Assembly: GCA_030159075.1 (NCBI GenBank)
Contig: BROG01000227.1
Location: forward strand, 786,001-850,000
DNA from: Atrina japonica
Taxonomy: Eukaryota; Mollusca; Bivalvia; Pterioida; Pinnidae
Length of the DNA stretch: 64,000 bases
Direction: 5' to 3'
Each line of letters opens with the position of its first letter. The first letter of the stretch is position 1. Both the position numbers and the translations under genes were made by a program. The notes beneath the pieces were generated by a model. That model was not told the origin of the DNA, ran no database searches, and saw only the letters and a program-made list of their open reading frames with translations. Positions 36,201 to 49,200 of this stretch are shown piece by piece.

Positions 36201-39200
36201 GCGTGAAATAATTGTAGAATTCTTGTTGAGATTGTTTTACAGTACAAACTTCATGATGAGTTGCAACAAGTACTGTACTATTCTGTTTCCTCGCCAAACA
36301 TCGCAACTAGGCTAGCCTTGCACAAGCACTTGCGTTATGCAATCCACGATCACAACACCTCAATCATGGATTGCATTACACAAGTGCCTGTGTAACTAGC
36401 CTATTTGTAAACTGAAACACACAAAAATAAAAGACAACAAGATTCATTTATTGATTTTTCACCGTGTTCAATGATGATATACATTGACTCGTACATCGTT
36501 ATTACGAAAAAACTTTGACTGCTTACCACCCACATCGAATCTCATGCAGTAGTTCCTGCGGAAAGAAATGTCCTAAATTCTGTAGTACATGTATATCCGT
36601 ACCCCCCTGCTAGACAATTTTAGAGTGAAAACATGATTATACTAACGGTAACTTTAACAAAATTTTCGTGAAATTAATACATTGAGTGTTTATGAGAAGG
36701 AGAAAAATTATTATGTGTCGATTTCGTACACATGCAAATTTTGACTTCGAATTATATGTAGGAATTTTCGTTGTTTTTATCGAAATGGGCCAAAAAATTT
36801 ATTCAAAACATCGAGAAATTCAACTCATAAAAATTCGAATTATAAAATGTTTATAAGTAGCATTACACAACAAAATTATTCAGGACTTTGTGAATAGTTT
36901 GAAACATAGAGAAATTCGACTCATCGAAGTTCTACTGTGTAATGAGTGAATGCTTGTCTGAGTGCATTTCTTGTCAATATGGATGCTGTTTGGAAGACAG
37001 ATAAATATTCATGGCAAACTAGCTGGCACCATTCTATTTATGTCACCCAAACTGCATCCATATTGACAATAAATGCACTCTGACAAACCTGCAATTTCAC
37101 AGGAACGCATTACTGTATAGGTGGACAATTTCACTTCCATTTAATTCTTGCCTTTTTGGTCATTACATGAGAAGGTCAATTTAAAATGAAAGTGAAATTT
37201 TCAAGCTAAATAACTGAAGCACCGACATATATGCCATCCCTGAGACTGTGGTGATTAAGGGCAAATTTAAGACAGGGATGTGTTTCCGTGATGGTAAAAA
37301 AGGAGGAGAAGAGCTCATTTGTACGAGCTTAATGGGAAAATAAAAGATTTAATATTGCAGAAAATTTTTTAAAAAGGAGGAATTCCTCCAACTGGAGGAC
37401 AATTTTAGTCCCTGATTTAGGATGGGGTGAATATGGTTTCTGTCGAAAAGGGCTTTAACTGTCTAGGTAAAAGCTTCCTTGATGTTACGGAATAGATGAC
37501 CAATAATCTCAAGACTAAACAATCATTCTTGTCCATTTGTCTGATACCAGTCCATTTACAGTTACTGTATTACAGTGGATTGGTTATGTCCGGATAAAGT
37601 CCGGTTCGAAGTATAGATATAATAGGGGCGGTCCGGATATCTCGAATAAAAGGGGCGGTCCCATGAGTTTCGAGATAACGAGATTCCACTGTACTTAGTT
37701 TTATCAAAACTGACAGACAAAAAAAATCCACTCATAAATAGAGTAATTTTAAAGGAAACAATTTCTAAAATGAAAGCTTGTTCATCAAATGTTGTGACTA
37801 AGCTTTCAGAGGCTTAAGACATGAAAAACTTTATGATACATTTAATGTTCAGACAACTGACATTTGCATTTATACAAGTAGATTCTCAGATCACATACAT
37901 GTATGCCTACCCATCATTTCTTGAACATTGCTTTTTTGAGTTTCAGAAACTGATTGTAACAATCAATATTTTATACTTCCTCATTTAAGTTTGTGTTAAG
38001 TCCATTTTAACAAATACTCAACTTCAAATTTACAGAAAACCTGAAGATATACAAACCCGTAGGCTGAGGCATAAGAAATCCAACAGGTAACTCTGAGGCG
38101 AGAAATGGATGTTGAGCAGCTTGTAGTGGTGTAAATCGTTCATCTGAAAAAAAAAGTCAGTGTACAAATGTCATTTTAGTGAAGGAAAGAGGATGTTCCT
38201 TTGGGAGTTTTAAAGAGGCATAATAATTTTGAAACATGACGCAATGTTAATCAATATGAACTTGGTATAACACTTCTAGACATTATCTTTGATGACTAAA
38301 AGTACAAAAATGTATTTCATCTTAGTAAAGGAGAAAGTATGTTCTTTTGGGAGTTTTAAGGAGGCATGATACTTTTGAAAGCTAGAGCAAAGTTCATCAT
38401 ATAAGTACTTGGTGTTAACACTTTTAAAAGTTGAGATCATATGTTGAAATTCCTTCTCTCAGCATGACAACAGTGATGACTTTCAGTGACAAGAAGGAGG
38501 TGAAACTCTGCTGGTCTGTCCTACAGCAGGCTGAAGAAGTTCTAAAACCCTGATACATTGTGTTTATAAAATGTTTGGTTAATGAGGCCACTACAGAACA
38601 CCAAAAATAGAGAAGCTTCTCTAGCATAACAAATAACAAACCACGGTAGGAACATTGGTGCCTTGTCAACTTTTCATTTCATCAATATTACCGTTATGAA
38701 TTATCAGTATATTGTATTCTATAACATTACAAATAAAATTACCAAAACTTGTTTACTAACTATGATAACGACAGACTGTGACCTATTTAACCTTACAAAT
38801 GCAGCTAATTATGACAATTTAGAATTTTTTTTAATAAATCAGGAATTTATACTTTTATTTTCATTCAAATGTGTTAAAACATGAATTTCATGATGAGATT
38901 TGAAGTCATTCAGCTGCCTGAGTTTCTATACTCAGTTGGATACATATCAGCTCAGGGAGCATCAATTATTTGTTTATGACATAATAATACTTACTTGGAT
39001 CGTAACGTAAAAATCCAGCCAAAAAGTCTCTAAACAAATAATCCCTGCAATCCAGCTTCTTATGAAGTATACCAACTGCTGTATTAAAAAGTAAAATATA
39101 AATACATTATATATTACCTTGTATATAAAGGCTTGCCTTTGGTTTTTAATGGTGTTTTACATCACACTTAAAACATTTTCAGTTATATATACTGTTACAA

Positions 39201-40156
39201 TGGAGTAGGAAGACCAGTCTTTCATTTTAATGGTGGATGGATAAAATATTCAATGGGGGGTTCACTTGGCCAAAATACTGTTTCTGGTGTTTTACATCAC
39301 ACTTAAAACATTTTCAGTTATATGATGGTGACCAGTTTTTTAATGGTGGAGGATAAAATATTCAATGGGGGGTTAAAATATTCACATATTTCACATATGA
39401 CACAAACTCCCAGATCACACAATGGGTGACACTATGAGGAATAACAGTGTATATTAATATGTCAGGTGTGTTACTAAGATAATCTAAAAAGAGAACAGGA
39501 GTTTATACAGACAACATATAAATACAATTGTTCACAACTATACAGTCATCGCTGTCTTGAGAGTATAATATATCAACTTACCATCTCTTTGTGTCACAGT
39601 ATCTGTGTATCTCTGAAGATCGTTATAAAATTTTCCCCTCTGATATATGTCTCTGGGAAATGGACCAAGTAATTTTGTCATCTAGAAGAATATAAAAACA
39701 GATTTAGGAGAGAAGAAATAACAAGGCAAATGTGATAATAACCAGTTCCCTATTGCACTAAATCACCAAGTCGTCTAAATCAGACTTGAGAAAGAAGAGA
39801 TAACAATGCAAATGTGATAATAATGTGATAATGACCAGTTCCCTTTGGGACTATATCACCAAGACATAAATCATAAAACAGACTTGAGAAAGACGAGATA
39901 ACAAATGTGATTATAACCAGTCCCCTATGTGATTATATCACTAAAATATATAAATCAATTAATCGCTCAAATCACTCCATAAACCTAAGGTGTGTTTCTG
40001 TATTTGCACCAAATACTGCCTCTGCTTGGATTCGAAGTAGGACCCCTGGTTTACGAGTCTGGTGCAGAAGGGGAAACCCCACTAGTTCAAGCTGACACAC
40101 CATAATAACGAACCCTGCTCTAGAGACAAAAGAAACAGACAGCTTGAACAAATAAG

Positions 40157-40223
<67 letters not shown>

Positions 40224-43200
40224 GTAACTCTGGAAATAAGAGGACCAAGGGGCCTTAAGATGCCAGCTTGGCAAAGTTAATCAATTAAGCAACTATGCAG
40301 AGTAAGGTGCTTACGGTATTGGAATGAATGAAAAATCAGGGTGGTTGGCATCTCTACTGTACAACATGCCAAAAAAATTTGCAAATTCTGCAACAATTTA
40401 AGTCCCTTTACTCCCATAACTATGGAATGATAAATAGAAAATTCTGAAATTCTGAAATCAGATGTCCATTACAACCTTGTTTTATGATAAATCAGATGGG
40501 TCATTTTCAAGTTAGTGGATGAAAGGCAAAGAATATGTTTGATTTTTTACAATTAAAGTCCAGTAACTCCAGGACAACATTGAAAATTCAGAAAAAATGA
40601 AAGGGAATCAGGCACCAACAATCCCAACATTATATCAACATTTTTTATAACTCTAATAAGGATTGCAGTTGAGCAATATTTCACCCAAAATTAAGTTTAC
40701 TTTTAGAAGAGGTTTACCTATACCAAATATTGGATTTTACTTTAAGAAATGAGGATGATATGGCATAAACAAAGCAAGAAATCTCTTTCTAACTGCACTT
40801 CCACGATAGGAGATCACTTACAAAATCACTTTCTATAAGATCAAACATTTGCAAATAAATACATATATAAAAAAATGTGATTTATTTAATATATAAATCT
40901 TGAACAATTGGATTAATTAAGATTTGCTATTTCTGCAGCCTATGAATCTAGATACACATGGTTGATTTCTAAAGATAATGACACCACAGTTACATGTTAT
41001 AAAGATAAATCACATAAAAATAGTAAGTAACTTCTTTTACAAAACACATGATTGAATGGTAGGTTGATAGCCAATGTCAATTTGGGCACAATGCATTACT
41101 TTTCTGCAAAATGTCAAGTAATAAGAAAATTTAGAGTACAAAAGTCATTTTAAGAGTGAACGCTAATCATCGAAGTCGCAATACTTGTGATGTTACTTTT
41201 TACAACAGTGGAAGGACAAATGTGAGTTCGCATGAATTATTAGTTAACTAAAAAAAATTTAATGACTTCTCTAGAAATATTGTTCACCTGGAAATATTTA
41301 CCCTTTAACGAAAGAAAACGTATCCAACCTATCTTGAAATCACCCTAAAGTACCAGTCTCATGGGTGGCATACATGCCCGTGCTTCAATTAATTAAATTT
41401 TCAATTTAAATTCGCCCTCCCATTTTAGGATGAAAATGGCAGGCAGGCAGTAGTGTTTATCCAATTGTACATCTTTGTACAGTGGTTACTCTTAAACGGA
41501 TTTTGGCTATACTTTTAGATTTATTATTTGGCCTTGTATGATACCACTTTCTCTTTAGAAAATATATATACATTTTAAATTGGAGCTCAACTGATGAAGT
41601 CTAATTGACAGAAACGATCATCTTGAGAATTATAACTGGTATTATGTTTATAATATTTACAAAACTTGATTCACTGAAAATTGAGGTTTTGGTACTCATT
41701 TGGTAAAATATTTGGTCTATTTCATCTTTTTTACCTAAAGAGAAATACATAACTGTTCATGAGAGAAAATTTCAGCCACATCATTTCTACATTACTATGA
41801 AATTAATGAATCTGTTATGTAATTCAGAAATACATGTACATGTATATACCAAAATATAATCATTGATAACTTAGTAATTTATTGACGGAAACAATGAAAT
41901 TATTGTCAAAATTAATATTGCCATGATGCCCTATTGAAGCAAGGCATTTTTCGTTTATTTGTTTATAACCAAATTCAGAAGACACAATCTAAAAATGCAC
42001 AGATCCCTAGTGAAATTTATTTTTTGTGAACTCACATTTTTGTCATACAACTGGAGGATATTTTGCAGTTACACTAACGATTTTGAAGATATAACAATCA
42101 ACAAACTCTTTTTCATAAACACATCCTTTACACTGTCCAAAGAAACACTTTGATCCAGGTTGTAAAATTAGTATAAAGTATTGGTGTATGTCTTATATTA
42201 CATAAAAATATATGTGAAATAGACAAGGAATTGAACAAAACAACCATCAGACACCGGCATACTATTTTAGTATGTCCCAGTGACATAGATAAGACAATGA
42301 ATGCTGTAAACATATTCCAAGTATGACTTTATTGTGTGTGTATATCTACCTCTTTGACTACTGTAATCTTTGATGTTCCTGGAAACAGTGGTCTCCCTTT
42401 ATACAGTTCCGCTAAGATACACCCAATGGACCACATATCAATCTCGGTTCCAAATGGCAGGCCAAACATAACCTACATAAGAAGACTTTCTGTATATCAG
42501 TGTCATAAAATACACAAACATAACCTACATAAGAAGACTTTCTGTATATCAGTGTCATAAAATATACAAACATAACCTACATAAGAAGACTTTCTGTATA
42601 TCAGTGTCATAAAATACACAAACATAACCTACATAAGAAGACTTTCTGTATATCAGTGTCATAATATACACAAACATAACCTACATAAGAAGACTTTCTG
42701 TACATCAGTGTCATAAAATACACAAACATAACCTACATAAGAAGACTTTCTGTATATCAGTGTCATAAAATATACAAACATAACCTACATAACAAAAGAC
42801 TACATAAGAAGACTTTCTGTATATCAGTGTCATAAAAATAACACAAACATAACCTACATAAGAAGACTTTCTGTATATCAGTGTCATAAAATACACAAAC
42901 ATAACCTACATAAGAAGACTTTCTGTATATCAGTGTGATAAAAATATACAAACATAACCTACATAAGAAGACTTTCTGTATATCAGTGTGATAAAATATA
43001 CAAACATAACCTACATAAGAAGACTTTCTGTATATCAGTGTCATAAAATATACACACAAACATAACCTACATAAGAAGACTTTCTGTATATCAGTGTCAT
43101 AAAATACACAAACATAACCTACATAACAAGACTTTCTGTATATCAGTGTCATAAAATACACAAACATAACCTACATAAGAAGACTTTCTGTATATCAGTG

Positions 43201-46200
43201 TCATAAAATACACAAACATAACCTACATGAGAAGACTTTCTGTATATCAGTGTCATAAAATACACAAACATAACCTACATGAGAAGACTTTCTGTATATC
43301 AGTGTCATAAAATATACACACATAACCTACATAAGAAGACTTTCTGTATATCAGTGTGATAAAATATACAAACATAACCTACATAAGAAGACTTTCTGTA
43401 TTACATAGTGTAATAAAATACATCTTCCTATCTTTTGATTCTAATTGCATGAAAACTAATGTTCAACAAAAAAATGCTTAATGTTGTAGCAGTACAGAAT
43501 TTCAAAATTCCTGTGGAAGAGGGGGGGGGGGGATGGAAATATCTACCTATGGTATGAATGTCAACGACAACAACAAATATTGCAACAGGTGTCAAGAAAT
43601 ACCGTTTGTTCTTCAGAGGTTCTATTAAACAACTCTGTGTACAGGTCTACCAAGGTAAAGTGGCACATCTTGGTTCAGTCGGAAACAAAAACAATACGGT
43701 CTACTTTCCAAAAATAGGTTGTACAGGTAAAACGTATTACTTTGCACGGACTCCATGCATTACTGAATCTCGAATACTTTTGTGATGACAAGTATCTTGT
43801 CACCCCTGTTATGATTTAATTTAGACTCGCCGTGTTTGTAAACATGTGCCAATTTACCTTGGTAGACCTGTAGTTTTCTTGTGTAATCTGGCTATGGCTT
43901 AGGACAAGTGCATATCCATATAACTTCATGATAATTTATATAATATGCAAAATTATAGGACTTATCTCCCTTTGTGTACTTTTTTAACATATATTTTGCA
44001 GTATTTTTTTTATCCTTACAAATAAATGACTGACTAGGATGACAAATTAATATTTAATTATTATTAATGCTTACTGTATTTATACATATGTTTTAGCTGT
44101 ATTGATCAAGTGACATCTTTCATATTCTCTAAATGCTGCCAAGTTACAGTTATAAAAGGCACATAAATGTCCATCTCCATACACTGTTAATGCTTAAACT
44201 TGACGCCTAAGATGTCCAAAATGATAACAGCATTACAGTCAACCTTAACACCAGGCCTTTTTCGGTCAATTTTGGGAAAATGTCATTGGCAACACAATTG
44301 GGAATTTTAATGTGAATTTGTGTCATATTGGGAAAAATTGTGTGCACAAATGGAAAATTTTTATATGCATTTCCCCTGACATTATTTCTCTTTTTATTAT
44401 GGTCATGGGCTCAAAATCAAATTGGGAGTTTTTTCATCAAGTTAAGAAGGAATACATGCATTTTGCATAGAGAATGAGGCCAAATTTCAGCCCTGTGGAT
44501 ACTATAGAAAAAGCCCTGAATACAAAGTCTATATCACAGGGGAATATTGTATTTAAAGCATCATGGCCACCCATATATGCTCAGTTAGGGCATTAATTTT
44601 GTTTTACTGATAATGTACATCATGGTGATATAAAAAAAGAAATGAACTCATGAATTATACCTCTGTATGTTACTTTTTTTGCAAGTAATGTGAATATGAA
44701 AATTGCAGTGGGATCCCCACTGAAAGCTTTTCATTACAAAATACATCATGCAGAGATGTACTAGATGGGAACATTTTAGTGTACTGGTTAGTGCATTGTG
44801 TTAAGGGTCTTCAACATATTTCATATTGGTACCTACCTTTATTGCTCTGTATGAAGGAACTAATAACTACCTAGTACTGATATCTACCTCTAGTGTTCAA
44901 TATAAAGGTACCGGTATTGTTACCTCTACGTCCAGTACTCTGGTGCTCTGAAAAAGGTACTGATATTTATATCTGGTGTACTATAAAGGTACTGATTCCT
45001 ACCTCTGGTATTTTGTATAAGGTACTATTACTTCAACCTCTAGTGTTCTGTATAAAGGTACTGGTATCTACCTCAGGTGCTCTGTAAATGGTACTCATAT
45101 CTACCTCTGGTGTTTTATAAAAAGTACGGATACCTACCTCTGGTATTTTGTATAAAGGTACTGTTACCTCTACCTCTGGTATTTTGTATAAAGGTACTGT
45201 TACCTATACCTCTGGTGTTCTGTATAAAGGTACTGATATCTCCCTCTGGTACTCTATATAAAGGTATTGTTACCTCTACCTCTGGTATTTTGTATAAAGG
45301 TACTGTTACCTCTACGTCTAGTATTCTGTATAAAGGTACTGATACCTATCTCTGGTATTTTGTATAAAGGTACTGTTACTTTTACCTCTGGTATTTTGTA
45401 TAAAGATACTGTTACCTCTACCTCTGGTATTTTATATAAAGGTACTGTTACCTCTACATCTAGTGTTCTGCATAAAGATACTGATACCTCTACCTCTGGT
45501 ATTTTGTATAAAGGTACTGTTACCTCTACCTCTGGTATTTTGTATAAAGGTACTGTTACCTCTACCTCTGGTATTTTGTATAAAGGTACTGTTACTTTTA
45601 CCTCTGGTATTTTGTATAAAGGTACTGTTACCTCTACCTCTGGTATTTTGTATAAAGGTACTGTTACTTTTACCTCTGGTATTTTATATAAAGATACTGT
45701 TACCTCTACCTCTGGTATTTTATATAAAGGTACTGTTACCTCTACATCTAGTGTTCTGCATAAAGATACTGATACCTACCTATGGTTCTCTGTAAACAGT
45801 ACTGATATCTACTTCTGGTACTCTGTATAAAGGTACTGTTACCTCTACCTCTAGTGATCTGTACAGAGGTATTAGTACCTACCTCTGGTGCTCTATAAAA
45901 GGTACTCTACCTCTAGTGATCTGTATAAAGGTACTGAAACCTACTTCTGGTACTTTTTTTATTATAAAAGAACTTGTTATTACTTCTAGCACTCTGTATA
46001 AAAGTACTGGTACCTAACTCTGGGGCTCTATATAAAGGAGCTGATACCTACCTCTGGTGCTCTATATAAAAGTACTGATACCTACCTTTGGTGCTCTATA
46101 TAAAAGTACTGATACCTACCTTTGGTGCTCTATATAAAAGTACTGATACCTACCTCTGGTGCTCTATATAAAAGTACTGATACCTACCTCTGGGACTCTA

Positions 46201-49200
46201 TATAAAAGTACTGATACCTACCTTTGGTGCTCTATATAAAAGTACTGATACCTACCTCTGGTGCTCTATATAAAAGTACTGATACCTACCTCTGGTGCTC
46301 TATATAAAAGTACTGATACCTACCTCTGGGGCTCTATATAAAAGTACTGATACCTACCTCTGGTGCTCTATATAAAAGTACTGATACCTACCTCTGGTGC
46401 TCTATATAAAAGTACTGATACCTACCTTTGGTGCTCTATATAAAAGTACTGATACCTACCTCTGGTGCTCTATATAAAAGTACTGATACCTACCTTTGGT
46501 GCTCTATATAAAAAGTACTGATACCTACCTCTGGGTGCTCTATATAAAAGTACTGATACCTACCTCTGGTGCTCTATATAAAAGTACTGATACCTACCTC
46601 TGGTGCTCTATATAAAAGTACTGATACCTACCTTTGGTGCTCTATATAAAAGTACTGATACCTACCTCTGGGGCTCTATATAAAAGTACTGATACCTACC
46701 TTTGGTGCTCTATATAAAAGTACTGATACCTACCTCTGGTGCTCTATATAAAAGTACTGATACCTACCTCTGGGACTCTATATAAAAGTATTGGTACCTA
46801 CATCTGGGGCTCTTCAGAAACGTATTTGTACCTACCTCTGGGGCTCTGTATAACAGTGTCTGTAGTTCAAAATCTCCGTAATAAAGTGAAACTTCATTAA
46901 AGACATGATGAATGGCATTACCGAAGTCGATCACTGTCACAGAGTTCATATCATTGTCTGTAAAATTAAACATCAGATGGTCAAGTTCCCTATTATATTA
47001 TTATAAAATGTGTTATAAAATGACTGAATTAACAAGCTTGTATAAATATTCAAATTTTGAAGGTTACATGAAAAATGACAGCAAAATACATTCTTTAAGA
47101 CCAGGTGGTCTTTATACGCAGGTGGTCACTAAACCAGGTTTTACTGTACTGGTATATCCTTGACACATGTACCTTTGTTTCTTATTAGGAAGTCTGATAC
47201 CCCCCAGAGACAGCAGATATGGTATCCAAACATTTGTCCTCTTTAACCTTGATGTGACACATAGGATCTAAGGTCACAGCAATGACACAAAGTACAAAAA
47301 CAAGAGGTATGGTTGTGTGAAGTATGTGTTTAATTTTACTAGACATATAGATTATGTACATATGTAAGCTAGACAATGGACTACACCCATCGGATCAACA
47401 GTTAGAGTATCTGGGTTTAATTTTAATAGATTGTGTACAAATGTAAGCTAGACAATTCATACTACAATGGACTATGCTCATCGGATCAACAGTTACAGTA
47501 TCTGCCTCAAAAGCGGGTCTAGGTCATATACCCCAATTGCAGGGGACTAATACCCATTACTGCTTCTGGTACAAGTCTAAAGGATGGGTCATATTTAGTG
47601 ACACTTCACCTATAGCTGATAACATTTTCATATCATGGGTAAAAAATTTTGGTTGGATATAAAACAAGAGTTTGAATGAAAAATAAAAACCAAAAAATAA
47701 GTTTTAAGACAATGAATAAATAACTTCAAAGATTAAGGGACAAGAAAAATTCTTCATTCCAACATTTTCTAAACCAAGAAATTGAAGAAAACAGTGAAAC
47801 TTGTATATAACAACCTCCTTAGAGACACAAGAAAACTGGTCTTTATAGAGAGGTGGTCTTCATATAGAGGTTGATTGGTACACAAATGGGGACAGCAAAA
47901 ATGGTCTTTGTGATCAGGTGGTCTTTATACAAGAGTGGTCACTAAAGCAGATTATACTGTAGAAATATGCATGTCATACTGATGCAAGTATAAAATTGCA
48001 AAAACAAAACCCCCCCAAAAAAAACAAAAACAAAAAAAACCCATTAAAGAACTCATTATTGGTACAAAAAAAAAGAACATAGGGATTAATGATAATCTTT
48101 CATAGAAGGTAATGTGTAGGATTGATATTTAATTTTCATGTAAACTTTTGTTACGGAGATAACTCGATGTGTTGAACAAAGACAACTAAAAACAATATTG
48201 ACAACAATAAAGGGCAAGAAAAATTGTTGACTTTTTCTCAACAATTTTTATATAGTTTATCTAAGGAACTCATAAAGCTTCTTTAGATGGAATCAGCTTA
48301 TTTAGATGGTAATATTTAGATGATATAAGCTTATTTAGATGGTATCATCTTATTTAGATGGTATTATTTAGATGGTATAAGTTTATTTAGATGGTATAAA
48401 CTTATTTAGATGATATTATTTTTATGGTATCAGCTTATTTAGATGGTATAAGCTTATTTAGATGGTATTATTTAGATGGTATAAGTTAATTTAGATGGTA
48501 TCAGCTTATTTAGATGGTATAAGCTTATTTAGATGGTATAAGTTTATTTAGATGGTATAAGCCTATTTAGATGGTACATACTTATTTAGATGGTATTATT
48601 TGGATGGTATCAGCTTATTTAGATGGTATTATTTAGATGGTATAAGTTTATTTAGATGGTATACATTTGTTTGTATGTTTTGATGCTCAACAATTTTTCA
48701 GTTATATGAGGACAGCCAGTTTTAAAATGGTGGAGGAGAGGCATACATTTGTAGCACTTTTTTACCTGTTCATCTTAACTGAGGATGCAGTTTTTCAAAC
48801 AATGCAATGAATATTTTTTTTTCAGTAAATATATACATTTTATGACAGAAGAAAAAAAGAAAAAATTACCCTACATAAAATTCTGCAAAAGAGAACATTT
48901 AATGAATATTTCTATTTTAATATCAGCATTATATATATTTAATACATTATACATTATATAATTACATGTATATTAAATGCACGAATTATGTCACTACATG
49001 TACATTTTAATCTAAACTGAAACCTGTTGGCAAAACACGCTTCTGTATCTTAGCTATACTCCATACAACAGTTTCATTGAAAGCTATTGTACCCAGTCAC
49101 AGTTTTTATGAGATGATGGCCCATCTGTGATCCTTATATTCAGATGTGTTTTATCATCGTAAGTAACAGTTTGGAAGACAGTCAGGGCTAGTGTTTGGCT

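Larger units (their letters stand above)
33259..38056. other. Kinase intron between exons h and i
   Basis: 4.8 kb holding a 41-bp array, a 1.8-kb pogo-like element with a nested foldback, a second foldback and a CAGT-ended MITE. No additional exon is seen. Confidence 0.6.

Noticed and set aside
39972..40274. A His/Thr-repeat open frame
   Set aside because: It is a GT microsatellite read on the minus strand.
42711..43167. A 134-codon Tyr/Cys/Leu-repeat open frame
   Set aside because: It is produced by the 52-bp exon-edge array; frame changes between units show it is not maintained.
45267..45830. A 187-codon Thr/Ser/Gly-repeat open frame on the plus strand
   Set aside because: It is the 36-bp intronic array antisense to the kinase gene; unit length explains the openness and no start context or non-repeat domain is present.
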